This document shows, piece after piece, positions 18,900 to 27,136 of a DNA stretch of 37,694 bases. The notes under the pieces are model-generated. The model worked only from the letters and a program-made list of their open reading frames with translations. It had not been told where the DNA came from and ran no database searches. This stretch comes from an uncultured Erysipelotrichaceae bacterium (GTDB lineage: Bacteria; Bacillota_I; Bacilli_A; Erysipelotrichales; Erysipelotrichaceae), in assembly GCA_946537835.1 (NCBI GenBank), contig CAMNGB010000005.1, positions 1-37,694 of the forward strand. Reading direction: 5' to 3'. Every line of letters begins with the position of its first letter. The stretch's first letter is position 1. A program made the translations under genes and the position numbers.

Positions 18900-19616
18900 A
18901 TGCGGGGACTCGGAACACTGATCAACATGGCGGCAATCGTCGCCGGCGGCATACTCGGACTGCTGTTCGGCAGTCTGCTCAAAGAACGTTTCCGGGAATC
19001 ACTGATCAAGGCCAACGGTGTCGCGGTCATCTTTCTCGGCATCTCCGGGACGCTCGGAAAAATGATCAGCGTTGCCGGCGGTACGGTGACAATGAACGGT
19101 TCGATGATGATGGTCGGCTCACTTGCGGCCGGTGTCGTGATCGGTGAATTCATCAATCTTGAAGACCGGCTGGAACAGTTCGGCGAATGGCTGAAAATGA
19201 AATCCGGCAGCTCTTCGGACGCCTCCTTCGTCAATGCCTTTGTGACTGCCTCGCTGACCGTATGCATCGGTGCCATGGCCATTGTCGGCGCCATCCAGGA
19301 CGGCATGAGCGGTGACTATACGACCCTGGCCGTCAAGGCCATTCTCGACTTTCTGATCATCATGGTCATGAGTGCCTCGATGGGGAAGGGATGCATCTTT
19401 TCCGCCATCCCGGTCGGGATCCTGCAGGGTTCCGTCACGCTGCTTGCGGTGATGCTGTCATCGGTGATGACGGCAGAAGCAATCGACGCTCTTTCACTTG
19501 TCGGCAATGTTCTGATCTTCTGTGTCGGCGTCAATCTGATCCGGCCGAAGACCTTCCGGGTCGCAAACATGCTGCCGGCAGTCATCGTTGCCGTGATCTG
19601 GTCGTTTTTTGCCTGA
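18900..19616 (+). CDS. DUF554 domain-containing membrane protein
   Basis: MRGLGTLINMAAIVAGGILGLLFG...GAMAIVGAIQDGMSGDYTTLAVKAILDF, typical of DUF554. Confidence 0.9.
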   Translation: MRGLGTLINMAAIVAGGILGLLFGSLLKERFRESLIKANGVAVIFLGISGTLGKMISVAGGTVTMNGSMMMVGSLAAGVVIGEFINLEDRLEQFGEWLKMKSGSSSDASFVNAFVTASLTVCIGAMAIVGAIQDGMSGDYTTLAVKAILDFLIIMVMSASMGKGCIFSAIPVGILQGSVTLLAVMLSSVMTAEAIDALSLVGNVLIFCVGVNLIRPKTFRVANMLPAVIVAVIWSFFA

Positions 19617-19683
19617 AGTGTTCATATACAGGCACAGGGAAAATATCCTCCTTGCTCTATGGTATGGGTGAGGAGGTTTTTGT

Positions 19684-19935
19684 ATGGAAAGAAATACACT
19701 CGTCAGGGAAGCACTGAAATCCTATGCAAGAGTGCAGATGCATCATCCTGACAACACCATGTCGCCGCGCCAGTGGCTGTCTCTTCTCAACTGCTACATC
19801 CGCCGCAGGCCGGTGGAGGAATGCGCCGAAGAAGCTGAGATCAGCGAAGTGCAGGCAGCCATGTGGTATACCCACCTGGCGCTTGCCGTCACCTCATATG
19901 CGATCCGTCTGACACGGGCAAAATATCAGTCCTGA
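19684..19935 (+). CDS. Hypothetical 83-aa protein
   Basis: AGGAGG at 19671-19676, 7 nt before ATG. No family recognised. Confidence 0.65.
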   Translation: MERNTLVREALKSYARVQMHHPDNTMSPRQWLSLLNCYIRRRPVEECAEEAEISEVQAAMWYTHLALAVTSYAIRLTRAKYQS

Positions 19936-19995
19936 GCATTTCAAAAAGGGGCAATCGGTGAGATAATTTCAGCGTAAGGATACAAAGGAGTTATC

Positions 19996-21324
19996 ATGCG
20001 GTTTGTAGATTTGATTGAAAAGAAAGCAGAAGGCTTTTCGTTATCGGAAGAAGAAATACAGGATATGATCAGCGGCTATGTGGAAGGATCTGTTCCCGAC
20101 TATCAGATGAGTGCCATGTGCATGGCGATCCTGCAGAGAGGCATGAGCGATGAGGAAACCGCCGATCTGACCATGGCCATGATGCACAGCGGCGATACGG
20201 TCGATCTTTCCGACCTGCCCGGAATCAAGGTGGACAAGCACAGCACCGGCGGCGTCGGTGATACGACGACACTCGCGGTTGCGCCTCTGGTTGCGGCCTG
20301 CGGCGGCACGGTCGCCAAGATGAGCGGCAGGGGACTCGGCCATACCGGCGGCACCCTTGACAAGCTGGAGTCCGTTCCCGGCACAAGCGTCGAGATCGGC
20401 CTTGAGGAATTCAAGGAGATCGTCAGAAAGAACGGTGCAGCCGTCATCGGCCAGAGCGGCAATCTTGTGCCTGCTGACAAGAAAATCTACGCCCTGCGGG
20501 ATGTGACGGCAACCGTACGTTCCATTCCCCTGATCGCATCCTCGATCATGTCCAAGAAACTGGCCAGCGGTGCCGATGCCATTGTTCTTGACGTCAAGAC
20601 CGGCTCCGGTGCCTTCATGCGGACGGTGGAAGAAGCCGAAAAACTGGCAAGGCTGATGGTATCCATCGGCAATCTGACAGGCCGCAGGGTCAGAGCCCTG
20701 ATAACCGACATGAACCAGCCGCTCGGAACGGCTGTCGGAAATGCCCTGGAATTCCGGGAAGCAGTGCAGCTGCTGAGCGGCATGGTGCCGGAAACAGATC
20801 CGCTGTATCAGGTATGCATGCTGCTGGGAACACATATGATGCTGCTGGGAAATATTGCTGCGGATGAACGGGAGGCAAGAGCCCGTCTGAAGGCAGCCAT
20901 TGCCGACGGTTCCGGCCTGAGGGTTCTGAAGAACATGATTGCCCTGCAGCACGGCGACAGCTCCTACGTTGATCCGGAAAAGATCGAAGAGCTTGTCAGA
21001 GTCAGAAGAAAGATCGATATTACGGCGAAAACCGACGGCTTTGTCACTGCCATGAATGCCGAAAATATCGGCACTGCCGCCCAGATGCTCGGCGCCGGAA
21101 GGGCAACGAAGGAAGATGTCATCGATCCTGCCGTCGGACTTGTCATGAAGGTCAGATGCGGCGATGCAGTCAGAACCGGCGATACGCTCTGTACGATGTA
21201 TGTCAATGATGAAACGAATCTTGCCGACAGTATCGATCTGTTCCTTCAGGCTGTCACGATCAGCGAAAACAGACAGGCTGTTCCGCCGATGATCTACAAG
21301 GTCATCACCGAGGAGGATCTATGA
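19996..21324 (+). CDS. pdp: Pyrimidine-nucleoside phosphorylase (thymidine phosphorylase family)
   Basis: MRFVDLIEKKAEG, DKHSTGGVGDTTTLAVAPLVAACGGTVAKMSGRGLGHTGGTLDKLE, SSIMSKKLASGADAIVLDVKTGSGAFM. Confidence 0.96.
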   Translation: MRFVDLIEKKAEGFSLSEEEIQDMISGYVEGSVPDYQMSAMCMAILQRGMSDEETADLTMAMMHSGDTVDLSDLPGIKVDKHSTGGVGDTTTLAVAPLVAACGGTVAKMSGRGLGHTGGTLDKLESVPGTSVEIGLEEFKEIVRKNGAAVIGQSGNLVPADKKIYALRDVTATVRSIPLIASSIMSKKLASGADAIVLDVKTGSGAFMRTVEEAEKLARLMVSIGNLTGRRVRALITDMNQPLGTAVGNALEFREAVQLLSGMVPETDPLYQVCMLLGTHMMLLGNIAADEREARARLKAAIADGSGLRVLKNMIALQHGDSSYVDPEKIEELVRVRRKIDITAKTDGFVTAMNAENIGTAAQMLGAGRATKEDVIDPAVGLVMKVRCGDAVRTGDTLCTMYVNDETNLADSIDLFLQAVTISENRQAVPPMIYKVITEEDL

Positions 21325-21602
21325 TCACATATGAAGTCAGAAAACAAGATGTCATTGCCATGGACGGTGAGATCCGGGCCGGCATCTGCACCTTTACCGA
21401 TCGGGCCGGCATCCGTACGATCGAACATACCGGTGTGACTGATGAATACCGCGGAAAGGGAGTTGCGGCCGAACTGATCCGGCTGTGCGTTGAAGATGCA
21501 GAGGAAAAGAAACTGTTCGTTGAACCGGTCTGTTCCTATGCGGTGCTGCAGTTTGAAAAGCATCCCGAATGGGTATTCCTGCGGAAAGGAAAGGCAGTAT
21601 GA
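21321..21602 (+). CDS. GNAT-like N-acetyltransferase (YjdJ/PF14542-like)
   Basis: HTGVTDEYRGKGVAAELIRLCVEDAEEKKLFVEPVCSYAVLQFEKHPEW; ATGA overlap with pdp. Confidence 0.88.
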   Translation: MITYEVRKQDVIAMDGEIRAGICTFTDRAGIRTIEHTGVTDEYRGKGVAAELIRLCVEDAEEKKLFVEPVCSYAVLQFEKHPEWVFLRKGKAV

Positions 21603-22291
21603 ATGTGCGCATCCTGCATCTGCTCAAAGGGGCAGAGCAGGCGGAAGGCCTGACCGTTGTCATCGATGTCTTCCGGGCTTTCACATGCGAATGCTGGATG
21701 TATGCGGCAGGGGCTGAAAAGGTCATTGCTGCCGGGACACTCGAAGAAACCTTCGCTCTGAAGAAGGAACATCCGGACTGGATTCTGGCCGGCGAAAGAA
21801 ACGGCATCATGGTTGAGGGCTTTGACTACGGCAATTCACCGGCTGCCTTCGAGCATGCCGATCTGAAAGGGAAAACAGTCGTCCATACGACCAGTGCCGG
21901 CGTACAGGGACTCACGGCAGTCAGAAATGCCGCCGAGATCGTGACCGGAGCCCTCGTGAATGCCTCTGCCGTTGTCCGCTATATCCGGGAAAGAAATCTC
22001 GAAACCGTTTCCCTTGTGGCCATGGGATGGAACGGCATCAGGGAAACCGAAGAAGATGAACTGTGTGCCGAATATATGGCATCGCTTCTGGAAGGGAGGT
22101 CCATGCCGGATATCGAAGAACGGGCACTGCAGCTGCGTTATCAGGAAGGAAAGAAATTTTTCGATCCTGCCCGGCAGAATGTCTTTCCCGAACGCGATTT
22201 CTGGCTCTGCGTCAGACCGGATATTTTTGACCATGTGATCCGTGTGCAGAATCACGGCGGTCTGTTTGAGACCGAGTGGACTGCTTCATGA
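21599..22291 (+). CDS. 2-phosphosulfolactate phosphatase family (ComB-like) protein
   Basis: VVIDVFRAFTCECWMYAAGAEKVIAAGTLEE..., LAGERNGIMVEGFDYGNSPAAF, VVHTTSAGVQGL; ATGA overlap with the GNAT gene. Confidence 0.88.
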   Translation: MNVRILHLLKGAEQAEGLTVVIDVFRAFTCECWMYAAGAEKVIAAGTLEETFALKKEHPDWILAGERNGIMVEGFDYGNSPAAFEHADLKGKTVVHTTSAGVQGLTAVRNAAEIVTGALVNASAVVRYIRERNLETVSLVAMGWNGIRETEEDELCAEYMASLLEGRSMPDIEERALQLRYQEGKKFFDPARQNVFPERDFWLCVRPDIFDHVIRVQNHGGLFETEWTAS

Positions 22292-22314
22292 ACTCCGGTA
22301 TGAGAAAGAAGTGA

Positions 22315-22343
22315 ACGGACTGATGACAGCATCAGTCCGTTTT
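22315..22343 (+). terminator. Intrinsic terminator of the pdp-GNAT-comB cluster
   Basis: ACGGACTGATG acag CATCAGTCCGT TTT. Confidence 0.85.
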
Positions 22344-22354
22344 CTGTTTCTGCA

Positions 22355-22383
22355 CAAAAAGAAAAGGGACCGACTGCGGTCCC
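22355..22383 (-). terminator. Intrinsic terminator of the minus-strand acidic protein gene
   Basis: GGGACCG actg CGGTCCC stem with AAAAAGAAAA on its left (U-tract on the minus strand). Confidence 0.8.
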
Positions 22384-22392
22384 GGTTGAATA

Positions 22393-23409
22393 CTATTCGT
22401 TGTTGACAAGCTTGTCTTCGGCAATGGCCGTGAAGGCAATGGTCGGCAGTTCATGATCTTCCTGGTTGTTCGGATCATAGAGGGCCGAGCGTTCCTTGAG
22501 CGTCTGCAGCAGTTCACCGATCGGTTCATCTTCCTCATCAAGAGGAACATCCTGCATTTCGACCTGCATGGTATTCTCGATATCTTCCATGGCCTGATCG
22601 AATTCTTCCAGCTGCGGCTGGTAATCAAGGAAATCGGTGGATTCCGGTTCTTCCTTCACCGGTTCCGGTTCTGCCGGAATTTCAGGTTCAGCCGGAATTT
22701 CAGGTACAGGGTCCGGTTCGACCGGGATTTCCGGCTCTTCCGTGACCGGGATTACCGGTTCCGGTTCAGGTACTGCCTCGGGTTCTTCCGGCTGCGGCAA
22801 TGCCACATCGGGAAGTTCATCGTCGGCATCGGGATCGATGTTCTGAAGATCCGTGAACGGTTTGTCTTCCAGTGCCTGGGCAGCAGCTTCCTTTTCCTGA
22901 ACGATGATGCGGCCGGTGATCTCATCTTCCGCTGTCTGTACCTGATCGGCTGCTTCATTGAGCTCGCTTTCGATAAAGCTGTCGAAATCGAAATCGTCAG
23001 CTGCCGGTACTTCTGCCGGTGCTGCGGCTTCCTTCGGTACCTGGACAGGGGCGGTGAAGAAATCAATCGGTTCTTCGACGACAGGGAAGGCATCTTCCGT
23101 CAGCTTTCTGACCCGGTCGGCTCTGACTTTCATGTCTGTGACATCACCGTCATCATCAAAGAAATAGATATGGCGGCAGAGGAGACCGTCCTCGTCGGTT
23201 TCTTCCTTCAGGAAACGGCATTCGCGTTCGCTGCCGTCATCATTTTTATATATGGCATCTTCGCCCAGAAACGTGACATCCGGGTTATCGGAAGACAGCC
23301 AGGCATGCCAGTCGATAAATGCACTGGCGCGCTTTGATACGATCGATCTGATGAAGGCTTCCATCTGACGCCGGGAGCTGTTCTGCAGTCTTTCAAAGTT
23401 ACTGGACAT
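22393..23409 (-). CDS. Hypothetical acidic protein with Pro-Glu repeat region
   Basis: 338 aa; PEPEPVIPVTEEPEIPVEPDPVPEIPAEPEIPAEPEPVKEEPE tract. RBS-like aggaggtttt (minus strand) before ATG. Confidence 0.8.
   Translation of the reverse strand: MSSNFERLQNSSRRQMEAFIRSIVSKRASAFIDWHAWLSSDNPDVTFLGEDAIYKNDDGSERECRFLKEETDEDGLLCRHIYFFDDDGDVTDMKVRADRVRKLTEDAFPVVEEPIDFFTAPVQVPKEAAAPAEVPAADDFDFDSFIESELNEAADQVQTAEDEITGRIIVQEKEAAAQALEDKPFTDLQNIDPDADDELPDVALPQPEEPEAVPEPEPVIPVTEEPEIPVEPDPVPEIPAEPEIPAEPEPVKEEPESTDFLDYQPQLEEFDQAMEDIENTMQVEMQDVPLDEEDEPIGELLQTLKERSALYDPNNQEDHELPTIAFTAIAEDKLVNNE
22667..22702. repeat. Tandem 18-bp repeat within the acidic protein gene
   Basis: GGTTCTGCCGGAATTTCA / GGTTCAGCCGGAATTTCA, one mismatch. 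Confidence 0.8.
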
Positions 23410-23491
23410 AGTAAAACCTCCTGTATATACTTATACGCATTATATTATTGCACAAGAAACTTCCGATAGCGAATTATTTTCTGTTTATTTA

Positions 23492-23520
23492 TTGTATCTG
23501 CCATCTTTTTATGCTATTAT
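23492..23520 (+). promoter_or_regulatory. rplS promoter
   Basis: TTGTAT, 17-bp spacer, TATTAT with TGc extended -10. Confidence 0.65.
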
Positions 23521-23526
23521 CTACGA

Positions 23527-23583
23527 GCGCGATTGCGCATCACTGTTCCGCTGGCGGTGACGTGAATGAACAGATGATCATTC
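23527..23583 (+). ncRNA. Structured 5' leader of rplS (candidate L19 leader-type element)
   Basis: Three local hairpins: GCGC-gatt-GCGC, TCAC...GTGA, GAATGA-acagatga-TCATTC, between the promoter and rplS RBS. Confidence 0.5.
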
Positions 23584-23601
23584 GTTAAAAGGAGACAGAA
23601 A

Positions 23602-23955
23602 ATGAATTTAGGTTTAGTCGACAAAATCACGAAGGAACAGTTACGCAGTGACATTCCGGACTTCAAGGTAGGTGACACCCTCAAGGTTCACGTACGTATC
23701 AGAGAAGGCAACAAGTCCCGTATCCAGATGTTTGAAGGTGTCTGTGTAGACCGTTCAAACGGCGGCATCGGCGCTTCCTTCACAGTCCGCAAGATGTCCA
23801 GCGGCATCGGCGTTCAGAGAACATTCCCGGTACATTCTCCGGTTCTCGACAAGATCGAAGTCGTACGTCACGGTAAGGTACGCAGAGCTAAGCTGACATA
23901 CCTCAAGGGTCTGTCCGCAAAGAATGCACGTATCAAGGAAGACCGCAGCAAGTAA
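23602..23955 (+). CDS. rplS: 50S ribosomal protein L19
   Basis: [63 protein letters not shown]. Confidence 0.98.
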   Translation: MNLGLVDKITKEQLRSDIPDFKVGDTLKVHVRIREGNKSRIQMFEGVCVDRSNGGIGASFTVRKMSSGIGVQRTFPVHSPVLDKIEVVRHGKVRRAKLTYLKGLSAKNARIKEDRSK

Positions 23956-23963
23956 AGTTCCCG

Positions 23964-23991
23964 AAAAGAGGAAGGACATCCTTCCTCTTTT
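23964..23991 (+). terminator. Intrinsic terminator of rplS
   Basis: AAAAGAGGAAGGA ca TCCTTCCTCTTTT. Confidence 0.8.
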
Positions 23992-24033
23992 ACTTTGCAG
24001 TGGTATAATTATCTCTGATCTGAAAGGAATAAA

Positions 24034-24780
24034 ATGAGCGAACATAACAATCATCCGGCTCTTGAAGATACGGAAGATCTCGGTTTTCTCGGTACCCAGC
24101 TTTATGAATCCATGACCCCCGGTGCCGGTGAGAACAGTGCCGACATGTCGGAAACCAGGGTTCTGGAAACCATGACAGTCAGCGGCAAAGAGGACCGCAG
24201 GAGCAGGAAGGAACCTGAGGAAGAGGAAGAAAAATCATGGGCAGACAGTGCAGCCGGTGAAGTGCTGCTGTTTTTCCGTGACCTCGGCATCTGCATGGCT
24301 CTGGTGCTGGTGATCATCAATTTTGTCATCAGGCCGATCCAGGTCGAGGGCAATTCCATGTATCCGACGCTGCAGAACGGCAGTCTCGGTGTTTCCAATC
24401 TGCTCGGATATAACCTGGACGGCGTCAAGCGGTTCGATGTCGTCATTGTCTATCTGGAAGAAAACAAGAAATATCTCGTCAAGCGCTGTGTCGGCCTGCC
24501 GAATGAGACTGTTGCCTATATTGACGGCCGTCTGTATATCGACGGTGAATATGTTGCGGAGGATTTCCTCGACCAGAACTACCGTGATTCCTATGAAGGC
24601 GGATTCATGGAAGACGTCGAACCCGTGACACTCGGACCAGATGAATATTTCTGCGTCGGCGACAACCGCCCGCATTCCACCGATTCCCGCTATTACGGGC
24701 CGTTCAAGGAAGACAAGATCCTCTCCAAGGGAGTCTTCATCTTCTATCCGTTCTCGGCCTTCGGAGCAGAAACATGGTAA
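24034..24780 (+). CDS. lepB: Signal peptidase I
   Basis: TM anchor then VEGNSMYPTLQNG (catalytic Ser), YLVKRCVGLPNETV (Lys), FCVGDNRPHSTDSRYYG. Confidence 0.97.
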   Translation: MSEHNNHPALEDTEDLGFLGTQLYESMTPGAGENSADMSETRVLETMTVSGKEDRRSRKEPEEEEEKSWADSAAGEVLLFFRDLGICMALVLVIINFVIRPIQVEGNSMYPTLQNGSLGVSNLLGYNLDGVKRFDVVIVYLEENKKYLVKRCVGLPNETVAYIDGRLYIDGEYVAEDFLDQNYRDSYEGGFMEDVEPVTLGPDEYFCVGDNRPHSTDSRYYGPFKEDKILSKGVFIFYPFSAFGAETW

Positions 24781-25667
24781 AGATCCAGTGGTATCCCGGG
24801 CATATGGAAAAGGCCCGGCGGGAAATGACGGAGCGTCTGAAGGCAGTCGATCTGGTCATTGAGCTGCGGGATGCGAGAATTCCCGAAGCAAGCCGCAATC
24901 CGCTTCTGCATATGATGGCAAAGGACAAGCCGAGACTGATCCTTCTGACCAAGACCGATATGGCCGATCCGGCTGCGACCGAAGAATGGGTACGTTATCT
25001 GAAATCCCGTGAGAATACATCCTGTCTGGCAGTCGATCTGATGCGTGATTCCCGCTGCGGAAGAAAGATCATCAGGGAAGCGTTACTGCTGATGCAGGAA
25101 AAACGGGAAAAGCAGAAGGCAAGGGGCATCCGGCCGCGGGCTGTCAGAGCCATGGCGGCAGGCATTCCCAACGTCGGCAAATCAACGATGATCAACCGCA
25201 TTGCCGGAAAGAATACCCTGAAGGCAGCCGACAAGCCGGGTGTGACAAGAAGCCTGACCTGGCTTCATGCCGATCCCGACCTGGATCTGCTTGATACACC
25301 GGGCGTGCTCTGGCCGAAGTTTGATGATGAGAAGACCGGATCGCTGCTGGCAGCGGTCGGTTCGATCAATGATGATATTCTTGACCGCAAGATGCTGGCG
25401 ATGGATACCATCCGCATGATACAGGATCTGTATCCGCAGCTTCTTGAAGGCATCTATGAAGCCGAAGAAGGCGTCAATCCCAACGGCATGCTGAAGGCGA
25501 TCGCCGCCAGAAGGCATCTGCTGAAGGAAAAAGGGGAACCCGATACCAAGCGGGCTGCCGATCTGTTCCTGACGGAACTCAGACACGGAAAGCTGGGACG
25601 CCTGACCCTTGAAAGACCGGATGAAGAAAACAGTGAAGACGAAGGTGCAGAAGATCTGCACGAATGA
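24774..25667 (+). CDS. rbgA: Ribosome biogenesis GTPase RbgA/YlqF
   Basis: IQWYPGHMEKARREM, LTKTDMAD, GIPNVGKSTMINRI (circularly permuted G motifs), DTPGVLWPKF. Confidence 0.97.
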   Translation: MVKIQWYPGHMEKARREMTERLKAVDLVIELRDARIPEASRNPLLHMMAKDKPRLILLTKTDMADPAATEEWVRYLKSRENTSCLAVDLMRDSRCGRKIIREALLLMQEKREKQKARGIRPRAVRAMAAGIPNVGKSTMINRIAGKNTLKAADKPGVTRSLTWLHADPDLDLLDTPGVLWPKFDDEKTGSLLAAVGSINDDILDRKMLAMDTIRMIQDLYPQLLEGIYEAEEGVNPNGMLKAIAARRHLLKEKGEPDTKRAADLFLTELRHGKLGRLTLERPDEENSEDEGAEDLHE

Positions 25668-26283
25668 ATATGAGCACGAATACTGGCCCAAGGGTCAGCT
25701 GGTGCTTGGCATCGATGAAGCCGGCAGGGGTCCTCTTGCCGGCCCTTTGACTGTTGCCGGCGTCATCTTTCCGGTCGGCTATGAAAACCCGCTGATCTAT
25801 GATTCCAAGAGCCTCAGCGAAAAGAAGCGGGAAGAACTGTTCGATATCATTAAGGAAGATGCCCTCTGGTTTGAGATCCTGATCGTCAGTGAAAAGGATA
25901 TCGATACATACGATATCTATCATGCCGACCAGATGGCCATGGCCAGAATCGCAGCCGATGCACCGGAGGCAGTCGTTGTCACCGATGCAATGCCGATCGA
26001 ACTTCCCGAAGATGCCGGAAAGCCGCTGATCTTCCATCCTGTCAAGGGTGACCAGAAGTCGGTCAATGTTGCAGCAGGGTCGATCCTTGCCAAGGTGACC
26101 AGAGACCGGCTGATGAAGGAATATGACAGACTGTATCCGGAATACGGCTTTGCGAAGAACAAGGGCTACGGGACGAAACAGCATATGGATGCCATCCGGA
26201 AATACGGCATTACGCCCATTCACCGCCGCTCCTTTGCACCGGTGCGGGCTCAGCAGCAGGAGCTTGATCTTTTCGGAGAATGA
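25621..26283 (+). CDS. rnhB: Ribonuclease HII
   Basis: LVLGIDEAGRGPLAGPLTVAGVIF, YDSKSLSEKKRE. Start likely ATG 25621, overlapping rbgA by 47 bp. Confidence 0.95.
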   Translation: MKKTVKTKVQKICTNEYEHEYWPKGQLVLGIDEAGRGPLAGPLTVAGVIFPVGYENPLIYDSKSLSEKKREELFDIIKEDALWFEILIVSEKDIDTYDIYHADQMAMARIAADAPEAVVVTDAMPIELPEDAGKPLIFHPVKGDQKSVNVAAGSILAKVTRDRLMKEYDRLYPEYGFAKNKGYGTKQHMDAIRKYGITPIHRRSFAPVRAQQQELDLFGE

Positions 26284-26320
26284 CGGAATGTCCTCTATAT
26301 AACTGACGGAGGACACCGAA

Positions 26321-27070
26321 ATGAACGAACGTGAAAAGCTTGCCGCCTATGCATATATGTTTGACGGCGACTGGGCCAGGATCGCAGATGCCGAAAAGAA
26401 TCATCTGACACCCGATCCGATCACAATTAAGGAAAACTATATCACCTGTCTGGACGAAGACTATCCGGGGCAGCTGCACGGACTGCGCTACCCGCCCTGG
26501 GTTGTTTTTTACCGGGGTGATATTTCTTTGCTGAAAAGGAGAATGATCTCAATCATCGGCTCACGTGACCTGCAGCCTTACGGTGCGGCCTGCACCCGCT
26601 GGTGTGCAGATCTGCTGAAAAAGGATTTTGTGCTGGTTTCCGGCCTTGCCAGAGGAGCCGACGGGCTGGTGCACCGCTGTGCCCTGGACGGCGGGGCAAC
26701 GATCGGCATCATCGGCTCGGGTTTTTCAAGGATCTATCCGTCCTGCAACAGGGACTTATATTATAGGATGGAACGGGATCATCTGATTCTCAGCGAATAC
26801 CCGTATCACACCGGTATCCGGAAGCATCATTTTCCCTGGCGCAACCGTCTGATCGCGGCGCTGGGAGAAGCGCTGATCGTTACCCAGGCGGAAATCCGCA
26901 GCGGAACGATGCTGACGGTAAATGAAGCTGCTGCCCTCAGCCGGGACATCTATGCCGTACCCTGGCCGCTCTTTGATTCCTATGGTGCCGGCTGCAACCG
27001 TCTGATTGCCGAAGGTGCCATGATCCTGCATGAAGAAGGACAGCTGAAGGATCTGGTGCGGAAATACTAA
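26321..27070 (+). CDS. dprA: DNA-processing protein DprA (Smf)
   Basis: ISIIGSRDLQPYGAACTRW, LVSGLARGADGLVHRCALDGGATIGIIGSG, EYPYHTGIRKHHFPWRNRLIAALGEALIVTQAEIRSGTMLT. Confidence 0.93.
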   Translation: MNEREKLAAYAYMFDGDWARIADAEKNHLTPDPITIKENYITCLDEDYPGQLHGLRYPPWVVFYRGDISLLKRRMISIIGSRDLQPYGAACTRWCADLLKKDFVLVSGLARGADGLVHRCALDGGATIGIIGSGFSRIYPSCNRDLYYRMERDHLILSEYPYHTGIRKHHFPWRNRLIAALGEALIVTQAEIRSGTMLTVNEAAALSRDIYAVPWPLFDSYGAGCNRLIAEGAMILHEEGQLKDLVRKY

Positions 27071-27136
27071 CAGTTGAAAGATCATAAGTTTTACGCTATC
27101 CTTTGAAATTGTAATTTTTCCTGACAGGAGTTGCTT

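Noticed and set aside
22667-22702. Possible CRISPR or non-coding repeat array
   Set aside because: Only two adjacent 18-bp units, in phase with the Pro-Glu codon repeat; no spacers and no cas genes.
22453-23337. 294-aa plus-strand ORF and the Gly/Ser-rich ORF 22637-22846 opposite the acidic protein
   Set aside because: Low-complexity products (Phe/Arg-rich and GSGSxG repeats) simply mirror the Pro-Glu repeat codons; the minus-strand frame has the better RBS and terminator.
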